Assembly: GCA_012035435.1 (NCBI GenBank)
Contig: JAAUPH010000009.1
Location: forward strand, 1 to 20,987
DNA: 20,987 nucleotides
Direction: 5' to 3'
From: Sphingopyxis sp.
GTDB taxonomy: Bacteria > Pseudomonadota > Alphaproteobacteria > Sphingomonadales > Sphingomonadaceae
A model generated the notes under the pieces. That model was not told where the DNA came from. It worked only from the letters and a program-made list of their open reading frames with translations, and did no database searches. Position 1 is the stretch's first letter. Every line of letters begins with the position of its first letter. The position numbers and the translations under genes are program-made. Positions 15,511-20,987 of the stretch are shown here, piece by piece.

Positions 15511-16041
15511 ATGAACGTTTCGCCTCCTATTTGGGCCCGGTCAACTTCTCCGGCTCTTCGGTTCGTTCGCCTGTCAAAGATCGATCCACAGGTCCTGCTT
15601 GATCACATGTCGGATCGTCGGATCGCCCGCCATCTCCCGCTGCTTGGCACCGGCTGGGATATAGAAAGGATCACAGCGTTTGTGCAGGTGAAGGAGCAAT
15701 GCTGGGAGCGCGATGGTCTGGGGCATTGGGCAATCCTGGCCGACCAAGTCTATGCCGGCTGGGGCGGCTTCCAGAAGGAAGGCGATGACTGGGACTTCGG
15801 ATTGGTGCTGCGGTCGGAGTTTTTTTCGCTGGGCCAGCGAATTTTTGACGAGGCGGTCACGTGGCTGTCGGCGCATCGCGATATCGGGGACGTGACGTTC
15901 CTGTTACCGCAATCGCGCTCACGGCGCGTTCCCGAACGTCTTGGCGCTAGCTTATGCGGGGAGACGACCTATGCCGGAATCGCCTTTACGAAATGGTCGG
16001 TCCCAGTCCCGCCGTGCGCAACACGGCCTTCTCCCTCCTGA
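15511..16041 (+). CDS. GNAT-family N-acetyltransferase
   Basis: This 176-residue cytoplasmic protein resembles RimJ/RimL-type GNAT acetyltransferases: LRFVRLSKIDPQVLLDHMSD, WERDGLGHWAILADQVYAGWGGF, WDFGLVLRSEFFSLGQRIFDEAVTWL, and LGASLCGETTYAGIAFTKW at the end. The acetyl-CoA loop, usually Q/R-x-x-G-x-G/A, is not canonical, so the substrate and even the activity are open. The ribosome site AAGGAG (15496-15501) is strong. It is the only apparently cytoplasmic member of the four-gene set and lies 18 bases after the peptidase; its stop overlaps a possible ATG of the next gene. Confidence 0.75.
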   Translation: MNVSPPIWARSTSPALRFVRLSKIDPQVLLDHMSDRRIARHLPLLGTGWDIERITAFVQVKEQCWERDGLGHWAILADQVYAGWGGFQKEGDDWDFGLVLRSEFFSLGQRIFDEAVTWLSAHRDIGDVTFLLPQSRSRRVPERLGASLCGETTYAGIAFTKWSVPVPPCATRPSPS

Positions 16042-16064
16042 TGAATGGTAGTGGAGTAGTCCCC

Positions 16065-16778
16065 ATGCTCTCAAGGCGTGTTGCCATATCCGCAAGTCTG
16101 GTGTTTTTGCTGAATGCAGGTGTCGCGCTTGCCGACCAAGGCCCACCACACGGAATAGAGCAGCCGGACGGTCTGTCCGGGGTGACCGCCCGGCCTGCAG
16201 TTCATGCAAAGCGTCCGGCATTGCGGATCGAGCTGTCAGACTATGAACAGTCTGCGCAACTAGCCGGTGCAGGCGGCAACCGGCCGACTTTCGCAGTCTT
16301 CGATATTCCCTTCGCGAACGGGGTAATCGAGGTCAACATCGCAGCCGAAATCAACGGGAGGGGCGGCAAGGATGCTAGAGGCTTTGCCGGAATCGCCTTT
16401 CATCTGACCGATGACGGCGAAGCATTCGAGGCAATATATCTGCGCATGGCAAACGGAACAGCAAACACGCCACCTCCGCCCGCGCCCAGGAACGTACGCG
16501 CGGTCCAGTACATTGCGCATCCAGGCTTCCATTTCCCAGAGTCGCGCGTCGAGCGGCCTGCACACTACGAAAAGGCGGCCAATGTCGCGCTGGGCCGTTG
16601 GTATAATCTTCGGCTGGAAATTGACGGTTCGAACCTGAGGGCACTTGTTGACGGCATTCCGGTTCTGACCATTGACGATTTGCGACGTGCCAATACGCGC
16701 GGTGCGATCGGTCTATGGGTAGGAGACGGCACGCGCGCGCACTTTGCCAATCTAAGAATAGACGCCGCGCAACCGTGA
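16065..16778 (+). CDS. Exported concanavalin-like (DUF1080/LamG-type) protein
   Basis: This 237-residue protein has a signal peptide (MLSRRVAISASLVFLLNAGVALA). Its beta-rich body resembles the jelly-roll fold of LamG and of DUF1080/glycoside hydrolase family 16-like domains: FANGVIEVNIAAEIN, ARGFAGIAFHLTDDGEAFEAIYLRM, ALGRWYNLRLEIDGSNLRALVDG, and RGAIGLWVGDGTRAHFANLRI. No catalytic residues are evident, so ligand or carbohydrate binding is as likely as hydrolysis. ATG 16065 is preferred because GGAG (16053-16056) lies eight bases before it and the signal peptide begins there. An upstream ATG at 16041 overlapping the GNAT stop is possible. It ends the cargo and converges on the relaxase gene. 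Confidence 0.65.
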   Translation: MLSRRVAISASLVFLLNAGVALADQGPPHGIEQPDGLSGVTARPAVHAKRPALRIELSDYEQSAQLAGAGGNRPTFAVFDIPFANGVIEVNIAAEINGRGGKDARGFAGIAFHLTDDGEAFEAIYLRMANGTANTPPPPAPRNVRAVQYIAHPGFHFPESRVERPAHYEKAANVALGRWYNLRLEIDGSNLRALVDGIPVLTIDDLRRANTRGAIGLWVGDGTRAHFANLRIDAAQP

Positions 16779-16815
16779 ATGAAAAAGTCTTGGCCGGTAT
16801 CTCAGCATCATGTGG

Positions 16816-17868
16816 TCAAACTCCTTGACCGCGCTCGTGCCCTGTCTCTTCTATTGATATATTGTCCGCCGCTTTGCACTTGAGTTCAAGCCGTCGTTGA
16901 TGTCGTGAAGCGAACACTTCTGGCGTGGTATTCATGCTCGGATGCCTTTCGAGGAAGGTGCGAACATCGTCAGCAAGCGACCGGTCGTCGGCTTGCCCGG
17001 TGGCGTCCAACGCAGCAGCGCCTTGCTCGTATGCCTTGCGTATCTCTCGCCAACGAAATGTGCCAGCTGCAATGAACGGTGGTAATTGATCCTGGCCTCG
17101 CGCCACAGCGATTGCGTGTTCATTGGTGCGGCGGTCGGACTGGGTGATCTGGCGCCCCCCTTCTGCACGCAACCGTGCCCGCAATTTGACCAGCGCCATG
17201 CTCGATCCCGCGATACCTTGTCCGCGCGCACGCCTCGGTGTTGCCTCAGCAGCGACGCCCCGCGCGCGCAGCTCACGGGCAAATCGCTCTCGAAAGCGAT
17301 TAAGCTGAACCGGGCGGGGATTGAACCGGGTGCGGTCCAACCCCTCGGCCTGTACGGTCATATGGACATGCGGACGCGGCGTGTCGGTGTGAAGCGCCAG
17401 GACGTAATCGTGATTGTCGCTCAGCTCGGCATGGGCAAGCGCGCGGACGGCTCCCAGCACCTTGACCGGGTCGGTGCCAGCGGGCATCGAGAAGATCAGC
17501 GACACCGACGACACTGTAGGTCGTGACCGCCATTGGAGGGTGTCGCTCCACTCCGCCGCGCGCTCGGCGATGTCGTCCTTGCTGGTGAGGATTTCGCCGT
17601 CGCGGGTTTCGATACCCAATGCACCCTTGCGCCCGATGTAATCGAGATGGGCTTTGACGTGGCTGCCACCGCGCTGGCGACCCGTTACCTTGACCACCAC
17701 CTCGGGCGCCTTGCGCACGATCCGCGCCAGCTTGGCGCGTGCGGTCGGTCCGGTCGCAACACCGTAGCTGGCGTAGAGCGGAATGCGCTGCTGGCCGTTC
17801 GGATCGTGAATATAGCGCACTCGAAACGCAGGACGGGTCGCTTCCCATAAGGCTGATTCCAGGCTCAT
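16816..17868 (-). CDS. MOBP-type relaxase (MobA/VirD2-like)
   Basis: Relaxases nick the DNA at oriT, stay bound to the 5' end and lead the strand into the recipient. This 350-residue protein carries the nicking tyrosine candidate Y77 (VKAHLDYIGRKG, motif I) and the three-histidine motif III HTDTPRPHVHM (H160, H167, H169). The start at 17868 is fixed by overlap with the mobC stop (ATGA); the longer open frame upstream runs inside mobC. The protein is shorter than most VirD2/TraI relaxases and lacks a C-terminal primase or helicase domain. The LPD7 protein at 5533-6306 could supply a separate partner. The gene points left, convergent with the cargo, and no terminator is evident beyond the small repeat GGTCAA/TTGACC at its end. 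Confidence 0.9.
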   Translation of the reverse strand: MSLESALWEATRPAFRVRYIHDPNGQQRIPLYASYGVATGPTARAKLARIVRKAPEVVVKVTGRQRGGSHVKAHLDYIGRKGALGIETRDGEILTSKDDIAERAAEWSDTLQWRSRPTVSSVSLIFSMPAGTDPVKVLGAVRALAHAELSDNHDYVLALHTDTPRPHVHMTVQAEGLDRTRFNPRPVQLNRFRERFARELRARGVAAEATPRRARGQGIAGSSMALVKLRARLRAEGGRQITQSDRRTNEHAIAVARGQDQLPPFIAAGTFRWREIRKAYEQGAAALDATGQADDRSLADDVRTFLERHPSMNTTPEVFASRHQRRLELKCKAADNISIEETGHERGQGV

Positions 17869-18422
17869 CAGTCCGGTACTGCCCAATAGCTGATATCGCC
17901 ACGCATCGCATCGCCAACCGCTGTCACCTGCTCGCAAATCTCCATCCGCATGTCAGCGATCCGCCGCAGCTCGGGTTCGATTTGCTTGTCGCCGGTTTCG
18001 AGCATGGCCGTGTTGGCGGCCTTCATCGCCTGATTGAGATTTCGGCCGATACGCAGCAACTGCATCCTGATCGGCGCAAGTTCAGCCAGCAGCCCGTCAT
18101 CGACGCGCGATTTTAGAGCCAGGTGGCGGCGCACCAAGGCCTTGATCCAGCCCGCGCGGTCAGTCGAACGCTGCGCCGCCCGAACCTCGATTACGGCGAT
18201 CTCGACATCGGTGAACCGCAAGGAAACCCGATTGCGCGCAGCTCCCTCTGGGCGGTCGATAAGCGGTCGACAATCGCTCTCTTGTAAGGCTCGTTCGATC
18301 ATTTGCCGCACCAGCACGCTGCGTCCGCCGCGTCCGACCGCGAGCCTGTCGAACGCCGCGAGCGCATCGGCGTCGAGCCGAATGCTGAGCATCGCGGTGT
18401 TCGGCAGGGGTTTTGTCGCCAT
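17868..18422 (-). CDS. mobC: MobC-like relaxosome accessory protein
   Basis: This 184-residue protein has an N-terminal ribbon-helix-helix-like region (TAMLSIRLDADALAAFDRLAVGRGGRSVLVRQMIERAL, residues 9-46), a second similar segment (NRVSLRFTDVEIAVIEVRA), and a MobC signature RIGRNLNQAMKAAN (124-137). MobC proteins bind oriT and help the relaxase open the strands. The start at ATG 18422 is chosen because the family homology begins just after it; earlier in-frame codons run into the oriT. The stop overlaps the relaxase start, so the two are one operon transcribed away from oriT. It is probably self-regulated through binding to the adjacent oriT, as in related systems. Confidence 0.85.
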   Translation of the reverse strand: MATKPLPNTAMLSIRLDADALAAFDRLAVGRGGRSVLVRQMIERALQESDCRPLIDRPEGAARNRVSLRFTDVEIAVIEVRAAQRSTDRAGWIKALVRRHLALKSRVDDGLLAELAPIRMQLLRIGRNLNQAMKAANTAMLETGDKQIEPELRRIADMRMEICEQVTAVGDAMRGDISYWAVPD

Positions 18423-18461
18423 CAAATATGCCCGGTGAAACGTCCGTTGAAACAGGGGCAA

Positions 18462-18595
18462 TGTAAGACAACACGCGCCGCTAGGCATATCCTGCAATAA
18501 AGACAAATCAGACAAACCCCCTAAGACAAGCGCACCCAAAGCGGGTTTCTTCTTCAGACAATAAGGAGCTTCGGGTGCGCTTGGGGGTTTGACGT
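18462..18595 (+). other. oriT: Predicted origin of transfer (oriT)
   Basis: Three signals coincide just upstream of mobC. First, TATCCTGC (18488-18495) matches the MOBP nick consensus YATCCTG|Y, best known from RP4, predicting cleavage between 18494 and 18495 on the + strand. Second, a long inverted repeat: CAAACCCCC (18513-18521) and AAGCGCACCC (18528-18537), interrupted by TAAGAC, pair exactly with the unbroken right arm GGGTGCGCTTGGGGGTTTG (18573-18591). Third, the hexamer AGACAA occurs five times on the + strand, at 18466, 18501, 18510, 18524 and 18556, and is likely a protein-binding repeat. The inverted repeat lies 3' of the predicted nick, which differs from RP4, where it is 5'. The assignment is strong by content; the exact nick base is predicted only. 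Confidence 0.8.
18513..18591. repeat. 19-bp inverted repeat of oriT with a 6-base interruption
   Basis: The left arm is CAAACCCCC + AAGCGCACCC separated by TAAGAC; the right arm (18573-18591) is continuous. The 35-base space between the arms is purine/pyrimidine-biased (AAAGCGGGTTTCTTCTTC) and contains one AGACAA copy. As DNA it could extrude a cruciform; as single strand it is suited to relaxase recognition and to recircularisation. Confidence 0.85.
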
Positions 18596-18596
18596 T

Positions 18597-18785
18597 TCAG
18601 ACTGAGCGGGAAGCCGGGCTTCCCATGCCGGCTGAAGATCGCCGGACGATTTCATGCTGACGGCTGGCGGTCGCGCTCCCCCATTCGGCGATCTCGCCAA
18701 TTGTGCGACCGCAGCCGGTGCAGACGCTGGAACTGGTATCCAGCGTGCAGATGTCCTTGCATGGAGAAGGCGGGCGCGAGGTCAC
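18597..18785 (-). CDS. DUF1289 small cysteine-rich protein
   Basis: This 62-residue protein matches DUF1289: PSPCKDICTLDTSSSVCTGCGRTIGEIAEWGSATASRQHEIVRR. Four cysteines (CKDIC and CTGC) probably bind a metal or Fe-S centre. Function is unknown. The start is GTG at 18785; an in-frame TAG lies three codons upstream, so no longer version exists. The ribosome site is too close (AGGAA) to be strong. It lies 13 bases after the nucleotidyltransferase-like gene on the same strand and ends a few bases from the right arm of oriT, so it may share a transcript with the gene before it. Confidence 0.8.
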   Translation of the reverse strand: MTSRPPSPCKDICTLDTSSSVCTGCGRTIGEIAEWGSATASRQHEIVRRSSAGMGSPASRSV

Positions 18786-18798
18786 TTCCTGCTAAAGC

Positions 18799-19383
18799 CT
18801 AATGTAACTCTTGGGTCGTAGCTGACGGCTCAAGGGTTAGTAGTGGATACCGTTCAATCCAGCGTTTGGACGACACACGGTCAACGAAGATTGGGTGCTT
18901 GTTTGCTTGAAACGCTGGCGTCGGTCGGAGCCGTAAAGCGAAAAGGTCGTCAAGGCCGAAGGGGGCGTTGATCTCGACCAAGCCCGAAGGCCCCAATCGG
19001 GCCGCGACTGCCGTTGCCGTCTCTGGCCAGTGTCTCATCGCATCCACAATTGAGGTATAAGGTGAATCGCCATTGCGGTGGTGCATCCGAGCTTGGTTTT
19101 TAACCGACCACAGCAATTCGGGCATTACGTCCTGAAGCTCCAGTTCAACGCGCAGGTCGACTCCGTCCAGTGTTGGCTCGTTACGGAACCATATGACATC
19201 GACATCGCCGTGCGGGGCTGTCGTTGAATATCCGTGAAGGTGATCCCAAACCGCATCACGAGCAAAACCTGCACCAATCCAGCAATCAGGAAGTCCGCAT
19301 TCGGCAACAACCTGCAAGGCCCGTCGCCGAAGCGGGTCGGATAGAAGTAGCGTTTCGAGGAGTGCGGTCTGATCCATCGGCAT
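18799..19383 (-). CDS. Nucleotidyltransferase-like protein (DUF925 type)
   Basis: This 194-residue cytoplasmic protein resembles the NTP_transf_6/DUF925 family. It has an alpha/beta start (RRALQVVAECGLPDCWIGAGFARDAVWDHLHG), a DVDVIWF acidic strand after HGD (the usual place for metal-binding aspartates), and the conserved end EINAPFGLDDLFALRLRPTP. The role of the family is not established; it is common on chromosomes and mobile elements of proteobacteria. ATG 19383 is used; a second in-frame ATG two codons on (19377) is equally possible. It is followed by DUF1289 on the same strand, and no link to transfer is evident. Confidence 0.8.
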   Translation of the reverse strand: MPMDQTALLETLLLSDPLRRRALQVVAECGLPDCWIGAGFARDAVWDHLHGYSTTAPHGDVDVIWFRNEPTLDGVDLRVELELQDVMPELLWSVKNQARMHHRNGDSPYTSIVDAMRHWPETATAVAARLGPSGLVEINAPFGLDDLFALRLRPTPAFQANKHPIFVDRVSSKRWIERYPLLTLEPSATTQELH

Positions 19384-19469
19384 TCGCTATAAGCCGTCAG
19401 TTCGGCAACGGCACCTTTTTCATTGCCTGAATGCCGTTATTCGATTGTCTATTCAGAACCCGACAAAGT

Positions 19470-19492
19470 CCCGCCCGGCAGCGCCGGGCGGG
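19470..19492. terminator. Perfect 10-bp GC hairpin after the DUF736 gene
   Basis: CCCGCCCGGC (19470-19479) and GCCGGGCGGG (19483-19492) form a perfect stem with loop AGC, 16 bases beyond the DUF736 stop on the minus strand. The bases that follow on that strand, GACTTTGTC, give only a weak T run. It belongs to a 48-base sequence repeated inversely at 20413-20460. Confidence 0.6.
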
Positions 19493-19507
19493 GCGTGGGT
19501 GCTTTGG

Positions 19508-19834
19508 TCAGTGGCCGTTCGAGGTGCGGGCGCGCGACCAGATCAGGTTGAAGGTCTTGCCGTCTTCGTCGGCGAACAGGCTGGCGAAGATCGGGGCGGT
19601 GAAGCTGGGATCGTCGAGCTTGATCGAGAGATAGTCGCGGCCTTCCTTGGAGGTCTTCTGCCAGCAGGCGCCGATCTCGGCCTTGGCCACGAACACCCGG
19701 TGCGACGGGGCGTTTTCGTTCTCGCTCGCTTCCTCGGCGACGATGGTGACGTTCTTCTTCTGCAAGCTCATCGTGACGATCTCGCCGGTGTAGTTGTTGT
19801 CGCCGGACTTCTTGAAGGTGCCGATATTTGCCAT
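19508..19834 (-). CDS. DUF736 protein
   Basis: This 108-residue protein is a clear DUF736 member: MANIGTFKKSGDNNYTGEI, KKNVTIVAEEASENENAPSHRVF, EIGACWQKTSKEGRDYLSIKLDDPSFTAPIFASLFADEDGKTFNLIWSR. The family is small, common on plasmids and integrative elements of alphaproteobacteria near transfer or maintenance genes, and of unknown function; the fold is expected to be beta-rich. The ribosome site AAGGAG on the minus strand, six bases before the ATG, is strong. The stop TGA lies at the edge of the 48-base repeat and hairpin. A decayed copy of its 3' end seems to lie at 20330-20415 in the opposite direction. Confidence 0.92.
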   Translation of the reverse strand: MANIGTFKKSGDNNYTGEIVTMSLQKKNVTIVAEEASENENAPSHRVFVAKAEIGACWQKTSKEGRDYLSIKLDDPSFTAPIFASLFADEDGKTFNLIWSRARTSNGH

Positions 19835-20412
19835 GATGCTTCTCCTTGGGTTGGTCGAACCCCGCGCTCATTCGCGGCCTCGATGGCTGGTTGAAGGCAG
19901 GGGCTTGCACCGCTGCACCCGGAGGGCCGCAACGCAGTGGAGGACGGGGCAGTCCGGGGTTTCTTGGTCCGCGAGGAATGGGCGCAGCCCAGGGGAAGAA
20001 AGTTCGGGCTGCCCCGTTGCAGCAAGGGGCAAGAGGCGCAGCCGTCCCCTGCCAACCAAAGCCATTGACGAGGCCGTGGGTGGGCGCGGGTTCTGACCTT
20101 CGCGCGCAAGGAGTTCTGGCAAGGATCGGTTGGCGAATTCAACGTCTGGCTGACGCACCTGCTGGCGGAACTGGCAGATGGGCTTGCCCGATCAAGACGC
20201 GGCAATCTGCCGATCGTGCCGTGAATGAAAATGCCAGGTCGCGCCGCATCGTCGTGGCTAACGGTGACGGGGACGCTGGCGCAGATTGGAGGTAGGCTGC
20301 GGGAGACTCCGTCAGCCCCGAGTCCCGCCCCGCCCTGATCCGCCTGCCTATTCGCGGATGAAGACCGGCATCGGCATCATCCGGTCAGGTTCGTGCCACA
20401 CCGCGATACATA
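19835..20412. other. Largely gene-free region with remnants
   Basis: The left end should hold the DUF736 promoter (minus strand). No complete gene is convincing. One + strand stretch without stops (20069-20224) ends in EFNVWLTHLLAELADGLARS and looks protein-like but has no ATG, GTG or TTG start, so it may be a fragment. From about 20330 the + strand resembles the DUF736 3' end: LFADED appears in frame (about 20348-20365) and TGA stands at 20413, in another frame. This points to a decayed DUF736 copy in the opposite direction. Confidence 0.4.
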
Positions 20413-20432
20413 TGACCGAGGCACCCAAGCCC

Positions 20433-20451
20433 CGTCCGGCGCTGCCGGACG
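20433..20451. terminator. GC hairpin of the second repeat copy
   Basis: CGTCCGGC (20433-20440) pairs with GCCGGACG (20444-20451) around GCT. CTTTG follows shortly after. It is the counterpart of the hairpin at 19470-19492 and would end transcription on the + strand from the lost DUF736-like copy. Confidence 0.45.
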
Positions 20452-20458
20452 AGGCTTT

Positions 20459-20545
20459 GTGGCGCTGGTGGCGCGGACGGAAGCGGCAATCGCGCTGATA
20501 GTTGACCTGCTGGCAGACGGGCGAACAATTGCGGAGTTGACGTGA
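20459..20545 (+). CDS. Short ORF overlapping the IS110-type transposase start
   Basis: From GTG 20459 a 28-residue frame reads VALVARTEAAIALIVDLLAD and ends in GRTIAELT. Its composition and helix pattern are protein-like, and its TGA (20543-20545) overlaps the GTG of the transposase (GTGA), as in coupled genes. The frame is open upstream to 20339 through the repeat. No recognised family and no clear ribosome site. It could be the tail of a truncated gene rather than an independent one. Confidence 0.3.
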   Translation: MALVARTEAAIALIVDLLADGRTIAELT

Positions 20546-20987
20546 GGTTCACCCGCTTTGTCGGCATCGACTGGGCCGATCGCAAACACGACGTGTGTCT
20601 GCAAGCGGCCGGCTCGAGCAAGCGCGAGCTCGCTGTGCTGCCCCACCGGCCCGAGAGTATCGGGCAATGGGCCGAGGGGTTACGGCGACGCTTCGGCGGA
20701 CGCGGCAAACGCCTCGCCGATCAAGACTCGATGACGTGGGCCGTGCTGAGCTCGACGCGTTCCTGGCTGCCCTCGGCTCAGGAGCGCAGCTGCCCGCGGC
20801 GGTTGATCGATGCCACGGCCGGATCAGTTGCGACCGCGCTGGCGGGGGGAACTCGACAGACTGAGGGCAACCGGTCTGAAGCGGTTTGCCGACTTGATCG
20901 CCGCCAATATTCGGGAACTTTTGCCAAAGGCGATTCGCCAACGCCCGTAAATGGTGCGGATTCGGGCAATTCGACGGGCAAATCCGC
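20542..20987 (+). pseudogene. IS110-family transposase, N-terminal part
   Basis: The frame from GTG 20542 reads MRFTRFVGIDWADRKHDVCL and continues to ESIGQWAEGLRRRFGGR, the N-terminus of the RuvC-like DEDD domain of IS110-family transposases; the first catalytic aspartate is D10. After about 20700 the same frame stays open to the window edge, but the expected continuation (a P-x-A-V-x-L-E strand and the YREA/SGAKDD region) is not seen. The sequence there has better protein character in other frames (GRAELDAFLAALGSG in one, ELDRLRATGLKRFADLIAAN in another, ending in TAA 20948-20950). The element appears broken near 20700. Whether the rest lies beyond the window cannot be seen. Confidence 0.6.

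Larger units (their letters stand above)
19463..20460. repeat. 48-base inverted repeat pair around DUF736
   Basis: Copy A (19463-19510, + strand) and the reverse complement of copy B (20413-20460) agree at about 41 of 48 bases, counted by eye. Both hold a GC hairpin around CCGGCAGCGCCGG followed by TGGGTGC and GGTCA. Copy A includes the DUF736 stop; copy B begins with TGA in the mirror position. They enclose about 900 bases with DUF736 and a gene-free region. Confidence 0.7.

Noticed and set aside
16770..16786. CCGTGAATGAAAA shared with 20219-20231 as a possible attachment or target repeat
   Set aside because: About 12-13 bases only, at a stop codon in both places, with no flanking similarity; probably chance.
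19445..19894. Plus-strand frame opposite DUF736
   Set aside because: Opposite a clear DUF736 gene with a strong ribosome site; the apparent protein similarity to a frame at 20377-20667 comes from the inverted DNA repeat.
1..20987. CRISPR arrays, tRNA or rRNA genes
   Set aside because: No regularly spaced repeats beyond those listed and no tRNA or rRNA-like sequence was recognised by eye.

Overview
The window looks like part of a mobile element (conjugative or mobilizable plasmid, or an integrative element) from an alphaproteobacterium, probably a sphingomonad. That placement is inferred from the GC-rich codon use, the compact virB8-virB9-virB10-virB11-virD4 order, and the partners LPD7, DUF736 and a MobC/MOBP relaxase pair. 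No sequence search was possible, so the taxonomy is tentative.

Layout. 1-205: remains of a PQQ-like beta-propeller protein with two one-base frameshifts, joined in frame to the middle of virB8. 206-6306 (+): a tightly overlapping type IV secretion operon (virB8 without its 5' end, virB9, frameshifted virB10, virB11, damaged virD4, then an LPD7-domain protein). 6307-6866: gene-free, with a tandem direct repeat close to the next promoter region. 6867-8869 (+): an envelope or metal-type set (DUF4142, cupredoxin, outer-membrane beta-barrel). 8965-12635 (+): an AraC regulator followed by electrophile and oxidant stress genes (AhpD-like peroxidase with a frameshift, YHS protein, VOC protein, MAPEG protein, uracil-DNA glycosylase). 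12674-16778 (+): a close-packed four-gene set (exported amidohydrolase, exported HExxH peptidase, GNAT acetyltransferase, exported concanavalin-like protein). 16816-18422 (-): relaxase and MobC. 18460-18595: a well-marked origin of transfer. 18597-19834 (-): DUF1289 protein, nucleotidyltransferase-like protein, DUF736 protein. 19835-20541: largely gene-free, with an inverted copy of the DUF736 3' end and its hairpin. 20542-20987: the N-terminal part of an IS110-type transposase that loses family resemblance near 20700.

How it fits together. The secretion operon and the relaxase/MobC/oriT module would act together in DNA transfer: VirB8-B10 form the channel, VirB11 is the ATPase, VirD4 couples the relaxosome, and the relaxase nicks at oriT. 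They point toward each other across about 10 kb of cargo, all on the + strand. The cargo reads as periplasmic, metal and electrophile stress functions plus an unassigned secreted hydrolase set.

A repeated oddity is one-base insertions or deletions. I count seven by reading frames, six of them in the first 4.2 kb, including a compensating pair that rewrites the VirD4 Walker A loop. They may be uncorrected sequencing errors or real decay of the transfer operon; raw reads would decide. The most informative undescribed-looking elements are the oriT with its five AGACAA hexamers, the secreted hydrolase/GNAT set, and the paired DUF736-end inverted repeats.
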